From contig CALJIG010000037.1 in NCBI GenBank assembly GCA_937974175.1, positions 39,122-103,121 of the forward strand: 64,000 nt of DNA, given 5' to 3'. The notes beneath the pieces were generated by a model that made no database searches, was not told the DNA's origin, and saw only the letters and a list, made by a program, of their open reading frames with translations. Positions 8,238 to 16,671 of this stretch are shown here, in pieces. The position numbers and the translations under genes were made by a program. Source of the DNA: an uncultured Ignavibacteria bacterium. Lineage in GTDB: Bacteria > Bacteroidota > Ignavibacteria > Tepidaquicellales > Tepidaquicellaceae. Position 1 is the first letter of the stretch; each line of letters starts with the position of its first letter.

Positions 8238-10289
8238 TTATTTCTTTAAAACATCACGTAATACTTTTGTCAGCTTTTCAGCGCTGGGAAGAACTGCCGC
8301 TTCAAGTCCGGAATTTAGTGCTATTGCAGGAACATTCAATGCACCGACAACTTCTACCGGTGCATCTAAGTATTTAAAACATTCTCTTGATATTCTTCCT
8401 GCAAGTGATTCAGCAAATGAATTTAATACGGGCTCTTCAGTAAGCACAATACATTTACCGTGTTTCTTTACCGATGAATACATTGCTTCTTCATCTACAG
8501 GATTCAATGTTCTTAAATCTAAAATTTCTATCTGTCCGGGGAAGTTCTTTGACGCATTCAATGCCCAATGAACTCCCATTCCATACGTAATTACAACAAG
8601 CGATTCACCGTCATCAATTTTATTTTGCTCTGCCTGCTGAACAATTCTTGCTTTGCCGAACGGCACTATATAATTTTCATCCGGTTCAACTGTCATAGCG
8701 TAACCTGTTCCCGGAACTTTGCTCCAGTATAATCCTTTATGTTCAAACATTACTACTGGGTTAGGGTCAAGATAAGCTGACTTCAGTAATCCTTTTAAGT
8801 CAGCACCATTAGAAGGGTAAGCAATTTTAATTCCTCTTATAGGTAGCAAGCTTGATTCAATACATCCTGAATGATACGGTCCGCCTGAGCCGTATGCCCC
8901 TATGGGAATTCGTATAACGCAGCCCACGGGAAATTTTCCCATGGATAAATAACATGACTTCGATAGTTCAACATGCAATTGATTAACTCCTGCAAATGCA
9001 TAATCGGCGAACTGGATTTCAACAATTGGCTTTAATCCGACTGCGCTCATGCCAGCAGTTGAACCAACTATGTATGCTTCTTGTATTGGTGTATTGAATA
9101 CTCTATGGTCGCCGTACTTCTGAGCGAGTGTAGCAGCTTCTCTGAATACTCCTCCTAATCTTTTTCCAACATCCTGTCCGTATAACAATGCATGTGAATC
9201 GCTTTTCATAATTTCATCAACTGCATGCAGCGCGCAATCGACCATTACAATCGGCTCTCTGCCTTCGGGTTCACGCACACCAAGTTCTTCTGTTACCGGT
9301 GTCGGAGCAAATTCATGCTCGGTAACAGTTGCAGGGTCAGGGTCGGGAGATTTCACTGCCTTATCAAATTCCTTTAGAATTTTCTTCTTAGCTTCTGCTT
9401 CAACGAGGTCCAGAGTTTCTAACTTTGCTCCTCTTGATAAAAGAAGTTTTTTTAATTTAGGGAACGGGTCAACAGCCTCATGCTTTTTTAAATCTTCTTC
9501 TGTTCTGTACCATTCTTTTCTTACACCTGATGTATGATGCCCGAGCAAAGGTACCTCTGCATGAACAAGTATCGGTGCTCTGTTATCGCGTACATAATTT
9601 ATTGCCTCAGTCATTTTTTCATAGGACTCTACAAAGTCGCTTCCGTTTATCTGCATTCTTTCCATTCCTTTAAATCCTGCTGCGTAACCATAGGCATTCA
9701 TCGCGTACATTTCATCGCTGCTTGCTGAAATTCCCCAGTGATTATCCTGCACTAAATATATAATCGGCAGCTTTTTTAATACTGCCATCTGAAATGCCTC
9801 TGCAACTTCACCTTCGGTAACTGAACCGTCTCCGAGCGAGCAAAGCACTATGGGCATTTTTTCTTTATCTAACTTCCCTTCCGATTCTAAATAAGAAACT
9901 GCATGAGCCATGCCTGTTGCAGGGATTGCCTGCATACCTGTTGCGCTTGACTGATGCGGAATTTTCGGGAAGCCCGGTCTATTTGTTGAAGGATGTGAGT
10001 AGTATGTTCTTCCGCCTGAAAACGGGTCATCTCTTTTTGCAAGAAGCTGAAGCATTAATTCATAGGGAGAAAATCCAAGTCCCAATAAAAATGATTCATC
10101 TCTGTAATATAAACTTAAGTAGTCGTATTCTTTTAATTGAAATGCGGCAGCAAGCTGAATTGCCTCATGTCCGCGTGAAGTTGAATGCACAAATTTGCAT
10201 ATCTGCCTGTTTGCATCATAAGTCTCTGCCATTGCTCTGGCGTCGCACATTAAGCTGTAGGCTTTGAGAAGGATATCGTTATTTACCAT
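8238..10289 (-). CDS. 2-oxoacid dehydrogenase E1 component, fused alpha and beta subunits
   Basis: Cytoplasmic thiamine-diphosphate enzyme of 683 residues, the E1 decarboxylase of a pyruvate or branched-chain 2-oxoacid dehydrogenase complex. It transfers the acyl group to lipoyl-E2. The alpha half (~1-330) has the ThDP/Mg motif GDGSVTEGE at ~153-161 with the closing D-N near 182-183. The beta half (~345-683) has LLYGQDVGKRLGGVFR, the NTPIQEAYIVGSTAGMSAVG block and GAYGSGGPYHSG. Separate alpha and beta genes are common elsewhere; the fused form of about 650-700 residues is frequent in Bacteroidota and relatives. No E2, E3 or lipoylation gene is adjacent. It starts only 53 bases after the TPR operon and may be co-transcribed. 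Substrate preference (pyruvate or 2-oxoisovalerate) cannot be set from sequence. Confidence 0.93.
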   Translation of the reverse strand: MVNNDILLKAYSLMCDARAMAETYDANRQICKFVHSTSRGHEAIQLAAAFQLKEYDYLSLYYRDESFLLGLGFSPYELMLQLLAKRDDPFSGGRTYYSHPSTNRPGFPKIPHQSSATGMQAIPATGMAHAVSYLESEGKLDKEKMPIVLCSLGDGSVTEGEVAEAFQMAVLKKLPIIYLVQDNHWGISASSDEMYAMNAYGYAAGFKGMERMQINGSDFVESYEKMTEAINYVRDNRAPILVHAEVPLLGHHTSGVRKEWYRTEEDLKKHEAVDPFPKLKKLLLSRGAKLETLDLVEAEAKKKILKEFDKAVKSPDPDPATVTEHEFAPTPVTEELGVREPEGREPIVMVDCALHAVDEIMKSDSHALLYGQDVGKRLGGVFREAATLAQKYGDHRVFNTPIQEAYIVGSTAGMSAVGLKPIVEIQFADYAFAGVNQLHVELSKSCYLSMGKFPVGCVIRIPIGAYGSGGPYHSGCIESSLLPIRGIKIAYPSNGADLKGLLKSAYLDPNPVVMFEHKGLYWSKVPGTGYAMTVEPDENYIVPFGKARIVQQAEQNKIDDGESLVVITYGMGVHWALNASKNFPGQIEILDLRTLNPVDEEAMYSSVKKHGKCIVLTEEPVLNSFAESLAGRISRECFKYLDAPVEVVGALNVPAIALNSGLEAAVLPSAEKLTKVLRDVLKK

Positions 10290-10342
10290 TCACAAAATTC
10301 CTTAGTATATCCAAAATTTACAATTCAAAAAGATAAGGGTTT

Positions 10343-11692
10343 TTATTTTGCAGATTGGGATTCGTTGACGGTAAGAAGTTCTGATATGATGTTTTGCATT
10401 AGTGAAGATTCGATAAGAATTTCAGTAAGCTCTTTGTGTTTGGTTTCTTTTTTTCCCTCTCTGATTAAATTAATTTTACCACTTATCCTCCCCAAAGGTA
10501 TTTTTAAATCATTTGCCGCAAGATTTAAAAAATAATTTTTTTCATCATTCAGTTTTACAAGTTTTTCATTTAAAGATTTCAGCTGTTCATTTTTTTCTGA
10601 GAGTACTTCTGTTTCTTTTTTTGTTATATCTACTTTGTGCAATACATTTAATTTTCTGACATTATCTTCCTGAAGAGTTCTATTCCTTTCAAAATCCAAA
10701 ATACTGAATTTCCTCATATACAATAATGCTTCTTTAAAATTTCCTGCCATCACATAAAATTTTGACAGTTCTCTGCAGGAGGTTACCATCATAGTTTTGT
10801 TGTTTATTTCAAATGAGAGTTCAAGTGCTTGTTGATAAGTCGCTTCTGCAAGTTCCTGCTTATTCATTTGGGAATAATTGTTTGCCAAATTAACCAGCGT
10901 ATCACATCTATCGACATTTCGATTGGTTTTCATAAAATAATTCAGACATTTTAAGTAAATTCTTTCTGCATTTTCATAATCTCCCTGCAAGCTATGGATA
11001 CTTGCTGTAGTATTCATAATTCTATACTCAAAATACCGGTTTTGCTCAATTTTTAAATTAAAATCCTGAGCAGCATACAAGTGACTTAAAGCCTTACTAT
11101 ATTCCCTCAAGTTATAATAAGTACATGCTTTGTTATACAATATTATTATGCACACACTTATATTCAGGAATTTCCGTGAGAGCTTTAATGCCATTGAATA
11201 ATATTCCAGTGCAAGCGGATACTCTACTACTATTAGATAATAATTCCCGATACAATTTAGTATATCGCTCTCAAGTTTTTCATCTCCGATTTGACGAAAA
11301 TGATATAATGCCTTAAAAAAATTATCTATTTGTGATTTATAATCTCCCGCTTTCCAGCAGCAAATGCCAAGCTCTTTACATGCTATACCGGCATTTTTAA
11401 AATCATTAATTGAATCATAAATTTTTACTGAGTCTTCAAGCAAAGGTATTGCTTTTAAAAAATCATTTAATTTATCATAGTGCATGCCGAGTACATACTT
11501 CGAACCGGCTATTCCTTTTATGTAATTAATTTGCTCTGCCATATGTAAAGCGTTTTCACCACAGTATTTACATTCTTCGAATAGCTCGATTGAACAAAAA
11601 TGTTCTGCAATAAAAATTGTGTCATCAATTTTTTTCTTCGCCTCATATTCAGGTAGTGTGAGTATGTCAATATCTAAGTGGAGATTTATCAT
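10343..11692 (-). CDS. TPR protein with His-less DHp remnant (pseudo-histidine kinase)
   Basis: Protein of 449 residues without signal peptide or membrane segment. About residues 15-330 are tetratricopeptide-type helical repeats (for example ALEYYSMALKLSRK and AEATYQQALELSFE). A coiled coil (~345-385, KKETEVLSEKNEQLKSLNEK) follows, then a helix hairpin like the HisKA/DHp domain. Where the kinase at 13102-14913 has VHDLKNPL with H391, this one has ANDLKIPL with N394. The chain ends about 55 residues later with no ATPase domain. It cannot autophosphorylate or accept phosphate as a classical kinase. A role as dimerisation partner, decoy or scaffold for the neighbouring kinase is an inference. 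Last gene of the TPR operon, 11 bases after its paralogue. Confidence 0.85.
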   Translation of the reverse strand: MINLHLDIDILTLPEYEAKKKIDDTIFIAEHFCSIELFEECKYCGENALHMAEQINYIKGIAGSKYVLGMHYDKLNDFLKAIPLLEDSVKIYDSINDFKNAGIACKELGICCWKAGDYKSQIDNFFKALYHFRQIGDEKLESDILNCIGNYYLIVVEYPLALEYYSMALKLSRKFLNISVCIIILYNKACTYYNLREYSKALSHLYAAQDFNLKIEQNRYFEYRIMNTTASIHSLQGDYENAERIYLKCLNYFMKTNRNVDRCDTLVNLANNYSQMNKQELAEATYQQALELSFEINNKTMMVTSCRELSKFYVMAGNFKEALLYMRKFSILDFERNRTLQEDNVRKLNVLHKVDITKKETEVLSEKNEQLKSLNEKLVKLNDEKNYFLNLAANDLKIPLGRISGKINLIREGKKETKHKELTEILIESSLMQNIISELLTVNESQSAK

Positions 11693-11703
11693 AGAGTATG
11701 AGA

Positions 11704-13092
11704 TCAGCCCGTTGTTACAGTTTCGTTAATAGTAAGCAGTTCTGAAATTATTTTCTGCATATGAGAGGATTCAATAAGTATATCGGTAAGCTCAGCATGC
11801 CTTTGCTCATTTCCCCCGTTCTTTATTAAATTAATTTTACCACTTATCCTCCCCAAAGGTATTTTTAAATCATTGGCAGCAAGATTTAAAAAATAATTTT
11901 TTTCTTCATTTAATCTGAGAAGTTTGTTGTTAATTTTCTGCAGCTCTTCATTTTTTTCCGATAGAACTTCAGTATTCTTTTTTTCAATATCTACTTTATG
12001 TAGTACATTCAGTTTTCTTATATTATTATCTGTCAGTGTTTTACTTCGTTCAAGATCAAGTACTGTACGTTTTCTTGCATAAAAAAGCGCTGACTTATAA
12101 TTTCCTAATAACCTGTACATTTCAGCCATGCTTCTGTAAAGATTTATACTATGCCTGCTGGAATGAAGTTTGTCTGCAATTTTAAGAGCATCCAGAAAAA
12201 AATCTTCTGCTTTTTCCCACTTTTCCATTTTACTGTGAATTATCCCGAGATAAATTACAGTATCACATTTATCCATATCGTTGTTCGTCTTCGTGAAATA
12301 ATCCACACAGTCTAAAAGCATTTCAGATGCTTTTTCCGGTTCACCGCAGTTAGAATAATTCAATGCTATATTCTGCAAAATTCTTTTTTCGAGGAAGGCA
12401 TCCTTTTCCAGCTTTTGATTGAACTCCAATGCTGCCGCATAAAACTTCAAAGAAATTTTGTAATGCTGCTGTGCAAGTTCCTCATTATCAATTAAAGCAA
12501 AAGCGGCAATGTTATTATGAATAAGAGCAATGTTATATAACGAATATATTATACCCCTTACATTTTTTATCTTTCTTTTAATATTCAGAGACAGCTTATG
12601 ATATTCCAAACTTGATTCAAAATCCCCCGTTTCAACAAAATAATTACCGATTGAGTTAAGGCAGTTACCCTCATCTTTTAGAGACTTTAACTGCCTGTAC
12701 AGATCGAGTGCTTTGAAAAAGTTTTCACTCTCATTATGATAATCTCCTATATTCCAATAGGCAAGACCAAGCTGATAACATGTTTTGGCACAATTCTTTA
12801 AATCTTTAATACTTTCAAATAATTTTTCTATTTCAATAAAACTTTGAATACAAGAAAAATAATCTTCTTCTACAAAGTTTAACATTCCAACATTAAACTT
12901 TGCTTCCCCGATTCCTTTCAGATAATTAATAGCTTCAGCCATTTCAAGGGCTTTATCCGCGCAATATTTACAGTCCTTATAATTTTTTATTGAAAAAAAA
13001 TGTTCGGCAACCAGATTTATACCATCGATCTTTTTATGAGCTTCTTCTATTGGAAGAGTTTTTATATCTGTATTTAAGTGAAGGTCTATCAT
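11704..13092 (-). CDS. TPR protein with His-less DHp remnant (paralogue)
   Basis: Paralogue of the 449-residue neighbour, 462 residues, with the same order: TPR-type repeats (~15-345), coiled coil, truncated DHp hairpin. ANDLKIPLGRISGKINLI is identical in both, with N407 where the kinase has its phospho-accepting His. There is no HATPase domain. The DNA for this segment is also nearly identical between the two genes, pointing to recent duplication or gene conversion. It begins 9 bases after the kinase gene stops and ends 11 bases before the next starts, so the three form one operon. Cytoplasmic; likely a protein-interaction partner of the kinase (inferred). Confidence 0.85.
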   Translation of the reverse strand: MIDLHLNTDIKTLPIEEAHKKIDGINLVAEHFFSIKNYKDCKYCADKALEMAEAINYLKGIGEAKFNVGMLNFVEEDYFSCIQSFIEIEKLFESIKDLKNCAKTCYQLGLAYWNIGDYHNESENFFKALDLYRQLKSLKDEGNCLNSIGNYFVETGDFESSLEYHKLSLNIKRKIKNVRGIIYSLYNIALIHNNIAAFALIDNEELAQQHYKISLKFYAAALEFNQKLEKDAFLEKRILQNIALNYSNCGEPEKASEMLLDCVDYFTKTNNDMDKCDTVIYLGIIHSKMEKWEKAEDFFLDALKIADKLHSSRHSINLYRSMAEMYRLLGNYKSALFYARKRTVLDLERSKTLTDNNIRKLNVLHKVDIEKKNTEVLSEKNEELQKINNKLLRLNEEKNYFLNLAANDLKIPLGRISGKINLIKNGGNEQRHAELTDILIESSHMQKIISELLTINETVTTG

Positions 13093-13101
13093 TGCGTGAA
13101 G

Positions 13102-14913
13102 TTAAAACTCGAGAGTAAATGTTGTACCGCTGCCATAAACTGATTTGAAAGAAATCTTCCCTCCAAGCAGCTCAGTTAGTTTTTTTACTATCGAAAGTCC
13201 GAGCCCTGTTGAGTTTTCTCCGGCAGTAGGTTTATTGGAAATCTTTGCAAATTTTTTAAATACTTTATCCTGCTCTTCTTCTTTTATTCCAAGTCCGGAA
13301 TCGATAATCTGTATTTTAAAATTATCTTTTCCTTCAGATAAAACCACATGCACACTCCTGCCTTTTTCCGAATACTTTATCGCATTCGAAATCAGGTTCT
13401 CCAGAATTTCTGTAAAGGCAGTTTCATCAGTCGAATAAAATAATTCTCCTGCCTTATTTTCAAACTCAATCGTAATGCTTTTTTCATCTGCTGTATTTTT
13501 GAAATGGAAAATTATCTCATTGAGCAGGGCTGAAATATTTACGGTTTTAAAATTAAGATTGTATTCGCCTGATTCGATAGCATTGACATCAAGCAGATTG
13601 CTTAATATCAGCTTCATCCTGTCAGTAACTGATGCAATTCTTTGAATGACCGAATCAAATTTCTCCTGTGATAGTTTATCTATATTTTTTACAAGACCTG
13701 AAGCAGCAAGCGAAATACCGTTTAACGGATTTTTTAAATCATGTACGGCAATACCAAGGAACTCATCTTTTTCTTCATGCAGCGCCTTAAGCTTTTTATT
13801 CAAAGCATCCAGCTCTTCATTTTTATCATGCAATATTTCAGCCTCTTTTTTTGCAACATCTACTTTATGAGTAATGTTTAAGTACTTTACTTTTAAGTCT
13901 GAAAATTCTTTTGTTGCCTGAGACTCAAGCTTAAAATATGTTTCAAAGCAATAGTAGGCTTTCTCATACTCGCCTAAAGCTTCGTATGTATCTGCAAGGC
14001 TTTGATTAATTCTGTTCTGAAGTTTTTTAGAATTTATTTTATTTGCAATCTCTAATGATTCTTCCTGATGTTTTAAAGCTTTGTTAAACTCTCCCATTTT
14101 ATAATATGCAAGCCCGATAAGTAAACTAGTATGCGCCAGTGTTGATTCATCCTTGCTTTCACTTACTATTTCCAGACTTTTAAAATAACAGTCCAGCGCC
14201 TCATTATATTTTTCCTGCTCTAAATATACTGCAGCAATGTTATTATAAGTTTTTGCAAGAGCATCATTATTGTTTACAGTTTCCCTGTTCATTCTAAGGC
14301 TGTCATTCATCAGGTCAAGAGCTTCATCATATCTTTTAAGGCTTGAGAATAAGTATCCCAGATTGCTTTTAAGAGAACAAATATCAGAAGGATTTCCGAC
14401 CTCTATTGCAAGGTCTATCGCCTGCTGCGAGTACTCCAGAGAGTTCTCAAGTTCTTTCATCCAGTGATAGCAATTGGAAATGTTATTCAATATCTGCGAC
14501 TGAAGTTTTTTATTGTTCAGCTCTTCTGCTATCTTTAATGCGCTAAAATAATTTGCAAGAGAATTTGAATGGTCGCCAAGATTTGATAAGGCAATGCCTA
14601 AAACATTTAATGCAGAAGCTTCTTCTCTCTTCATTCCCAAAGAAGAAGTTATAAGAATGGCATTGTTTACATTTTCAACCACAACATCAAAATGCCCGCG
14701 CTGCATTGAAATTTTTGCAAGTCCGAAGTATGCTTCATACAAAGATTTTGCGTCATGAGATTCTTCCGCAAAAGTTTTTGCTTCCAAGTATAATTTTTCC
14801 GCCTCTTCTAGTTGAGAAGATGAATAATTGTTGAAAGCAATAGAAAGATACTCTTTTATCTTTTCTGATAACTGAATTGAATCGGTAGTTGTTTTTTCTT
14901 CTATGGATGCCAT
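13102..14913 (-). CDS. Cytoplasmic TPR sensor histidine kinase
   Basis: Protein of 603 residues without membrane segments. Residues ~15-335 are TPR repeats (for example AKTYNNIAAVYLEQEKYNEA), then a coiled coil (~350-385). The HisKA/DHp domain carries the H box at VHDLKNPL with H391. The catalytic ATPase domain has the N box ENLISNAIKYS (N510), G1 box DSGLGI (538-543) and G2 box GLGLSI (570-575). All kinase residues expected for activity are present. The TPR part probably senses a protein or peptide partner rather than a small external ligand (inference). No response regulator is adjacent. It is first in an operon with two His-less paralogues; upstream lies a 101-bp divergent intergenic region. 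Confidence 0.93.
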   Translation of the reverse strand: MASIEEKTTTDSIQLSEKIKEYLSIAFNNYSSSQLEEAEKLYLEAKTFAEESHDAKSLYEAYFGLAKISMQRGHFDVVVENVNNAILITSSLGMKREEASALNVLGIALSNLGDHSNSLANYFSALKIAEELNNKKLQSQILNNISNCYHWMKELENSLEYSQQAIDLAIEVGNPSDICSLKSNLGYLFSSLKRYDEALDLMNDSLRMNRETVNNNDALAKTYNNIAAVYLEQEKYNEALDCYFKSLEIVSESKDESTLAHTSLLIGLAYYKMGEFNKALKHQEESLEIANKINSKKLQNRINQSLADTYEALGEYEKAYYCFETYFKLESQATKEFSDLKVKYLNITHKVDVAKKEAEILHDKNEELDALNKKLKALHEEKDEFLGIAVHDLKNPLNGISLAASGLVKNIDKLSQEKFDSVIQRIASVTDRMKLILSNLLDVNAIESGEYNLNFKTVNISALLNEIIFHFKNTADEKSITIEFENKAGELFYSTDETAFTEILENLISNAIKYSEKGRSVHVVLSEGKDNFKIQIIDSGLGIKEEEQDKVFKKFAKISNKPTAGENSTGLGLSIVKKLTELLGGKISFKSVYGSGTTFTLEF

Positions 14914-15014
14914 GGGATAGTAAAGATAGAATTATTTTGCAGATTTTGAAATGGAATATACTGTGATATAATTTTAGGTGATTAATCCCAATTCTGAAAT
15001 CACTATTTTAGAAT

Positions 15015-15878
15015 ATGAAAAAATCTTTAGCCCTGTTAATCATTTCTCTGATATTCTGTTCATGTCAGGTTGAAACAAATTTTTCGCATAAAGTTATAGA
15101 TGATATTCCCGGAGTGTACAGGGTTTATATGGGCAAAATTGACAGCCTTTCAATATATATTGTGGATGGTGAAACTGTGAGAAGAGAAATATATCCTGAT
15201 TTCATCTTCGGAGGCAATGAGCAAAGATATCCCTTTGTGCCGCACAATGAAATCTGGATAGACAATTCCGTGTCGAACAGAGAGTATATGACCACCCTCA
15301 GGCACGAGATAAACGAAATGGTTTTAATGCGGGATGCAGGAATGACTTATATACAGGCGCATGACTCGTCCTTAATGCTTGAGGTTAAATTACGAAATGA
15401 CTTTAGAAACGAATCACTCGGACATGAAAAATCTCTTCCGGAAGTTTTTGTTTCAGATACAGATTCGGTAAAACAAATACACTCTATTCCCGATAAAATA
15501 AAATTGAAAGATATCTATCTTCAGAAAATAGAAATAATAGATAACAAATTTACTATTTGGCTTGCTGACGGCGATAAAATAAGAAGTGAGATTTATCCTG
15601 ACTTTGGGTTTGATGGTGACTGGAATGATTACAATTTTATTCCCGAAAATGAAATCTGGATTGACGGAGGAATTTCATGCGAACAATACATCTACTCTCT
15701 TACAGGCGAGAAAAAATTTATTGAGCTTTATACTTCGGGGACGGGATATGATGAAGCGATTCAAAAATCAGATGAAACAGTTCAGAATCTTCGAGCAAAA
15801 ATATTCAGTGAACTTGCAGGGAAATATGTAAAAGTTGATAGAAGCAAAAAGCTGGCAAGAGATAAAGTTATTAAATAG
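15015..15878 (+). CDS. Lipoprotein with duplicated domain, one copy bearing an HExxE...H motif
   Basis: Protein of 287 residues with a lipoprotein-type signal (MKKSLALLIISLIFCSC, Cys17), so probably an envelope lipoprotein. Two copies of one ~95-residue unit follow. Copy 1 (~35-130) has IYPDFIFGGNEQRYPFVPHN and EIWIDNSVS; copy 2 (~168-265) has IYPDFGFDGDWNDYNFIPEN and EIWIDGGIS. After this, copy 1 has RHEINEMVLMRDAGMTYIQA then H116, a pattern (HE, a nearby E, a later AH) seen in small putative metal-binding hydrolase-like proteins. Copy 2 has lost both His. Function is not established; a metalloenzyme is only a possibility. It stands alone on the + strand, converging with msrB 29 bases downstream. 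Confidence 0.8.
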   Translation: MKKSLALLIISLIFCSCQVETNFSHKVIDDIPGVYRVYMGKIDSLSIYIVDGETVRREIYPDFIFGGNEQRYPFVPHNEIWIDNSVSNREYMTTLRHEINEMVLMRDAGMTYIQAHDSSLMLEVKLRNDFRNESLGHEKSLPEVFVSDTDSVKQIHSIPDKIKLKDIYLQKIEIIDNKFTIWLADGDKIRSEIYPDFGFDGDWNDYNFIPENEIWIDGGISCEQYIYSLTGEKKFIELYTSGTGYDEAIQKSDETVQNLRAKIFSELAGKYVKVDRSKKLARDKVIK

Positions 15879-15907
15879 CACCGGTAAATATTTACTGAAA
15901 CTGTTTA

Positions 15908-16480
15908 TTATTTCTTTTCATTATCGGCAGCAAAATCCAATACGATAGAATTCATGCAATATCTTTTATATGTCGGCGGAGGTCCGTCATCGAATATATG
16001 GCCTAAGTGAGAATTACATCTTCCGCATAAAACTTCTGTTCTTTCCATCCCGGCAGATCTGTCATCCTGATATTTAACACTGTTCTCCCTCGATGTTTCG
16101 AAAAAACTAGGCCACCCGCAAGTGCTGGCAAATTTTGAATCAGCCCGGAATAATTCATTGCCGCACACTGCGCAGTAATATGTCCCCTTCCCGGTTGAGT
16201 TCCAGTATTTACCTGTGAATGCATATTCCGTTTCTTTGTTTCTTGCAACCTGATAAATGCTGTCAGGCAATATCTTCTTCCATTGAGCATCGCTTACATT
16301 TAGTTTTGATGTATCTGTTCTTGAGTAATAAGGATTTTTTTTATCATCCGAAGCAGATATTTCCTTGCTCTCTTTTTGTATCAATGAGTCCGCAGCTTTG
16401 GTAAGATCTTTTTCAATGCTCTTATTACAGCCTCCAAGCAATAGTGAAAAAAGAAATAGTATTGAGATTGTTTTATTCAT
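15908..16480 (-). CDS. msrB: Peptide-methionine (R)-S-oxide reductase, envelope lipoprotein form
   Basis: Reduces the R epimer of methionine sulfoxide in proteins. The frame is open to 16519, but the ATG at 16480 is preferred because it gives a lipoprotein signal (MNKTISILFLFSLLLGGC); this makes 190 residues. The SelR/MsrB domain follows: zinc pairs CAVC and CGRC, the conserved CGWPSF, HLGHIFDDGP, and the catalytic Cys in RYCMNS. The lipid anchor suggests repair of oxidised envelope proteins, a known arrangement for exported MsrB. It sits between a lipoprotein gene and a serine hydrolase gene without tight coupling. Confidence 0.93.
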   Translation of the reverse strand: MNKTISILFLFSLLLGGCNKSIEKDLTKAADSLIQKESKEISASDDKKNPYYSRTDTSKLNVSDAQWKKILPDSIYQVARNKETEYAFTGKYWNSTGKGTYYCAVCGNELFRADSKFASTCGWPSFFETSRENSVKYQDDRSAGMERTEVLCGRCNSHLGHIFDDGPPPTYKRYCMNSIVLDFAADNEKK

Positions 16481-16553
16481 TCTGTTCTTTATAACCGCAA
16501 ATAAATTATAAATGTTCATACGGAAAATTTTATAAACCGGATTTATAAAAAGA

Positions 16554-16582
16554 AAGCTCTCCCGGAATTACCGGAAGAGCTT
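16554..16582 (-). terminator. Terminator of the serine hydrolase gene
   Basis: AAGCTCT...CCGG / CCGG...AGAGCTT hairpin with a T-rich tail on the minus strand. It lies downstream of the AT-rich tandem repeat that follows the 16658 stop. Confidence 0.8.
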
Positions 16583-16599
16583 CGTATATCTAAAGACTT

Positions 16600-16671
16600 A
16601 TTGTAAATATTATTGCAAATAATATTGTAAATATTATTGCAAATAATATTATAAATATTATTCTAAAACTC
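16600..16671. repeat. Tandem repeat, three 24-bp units, overlapping a stop codon
   Basis: Units start at 16600, 16624 and 16648. The first two are identical (ATTGTAAATATTATTGCAAA + TAAT) and the third is degenerate. Each unit contains an AATATTATT / AATAATATT inverted pair. The third unit includes the stop codon and last codons of the serine hydrolase gene. Confidence 0.85.
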
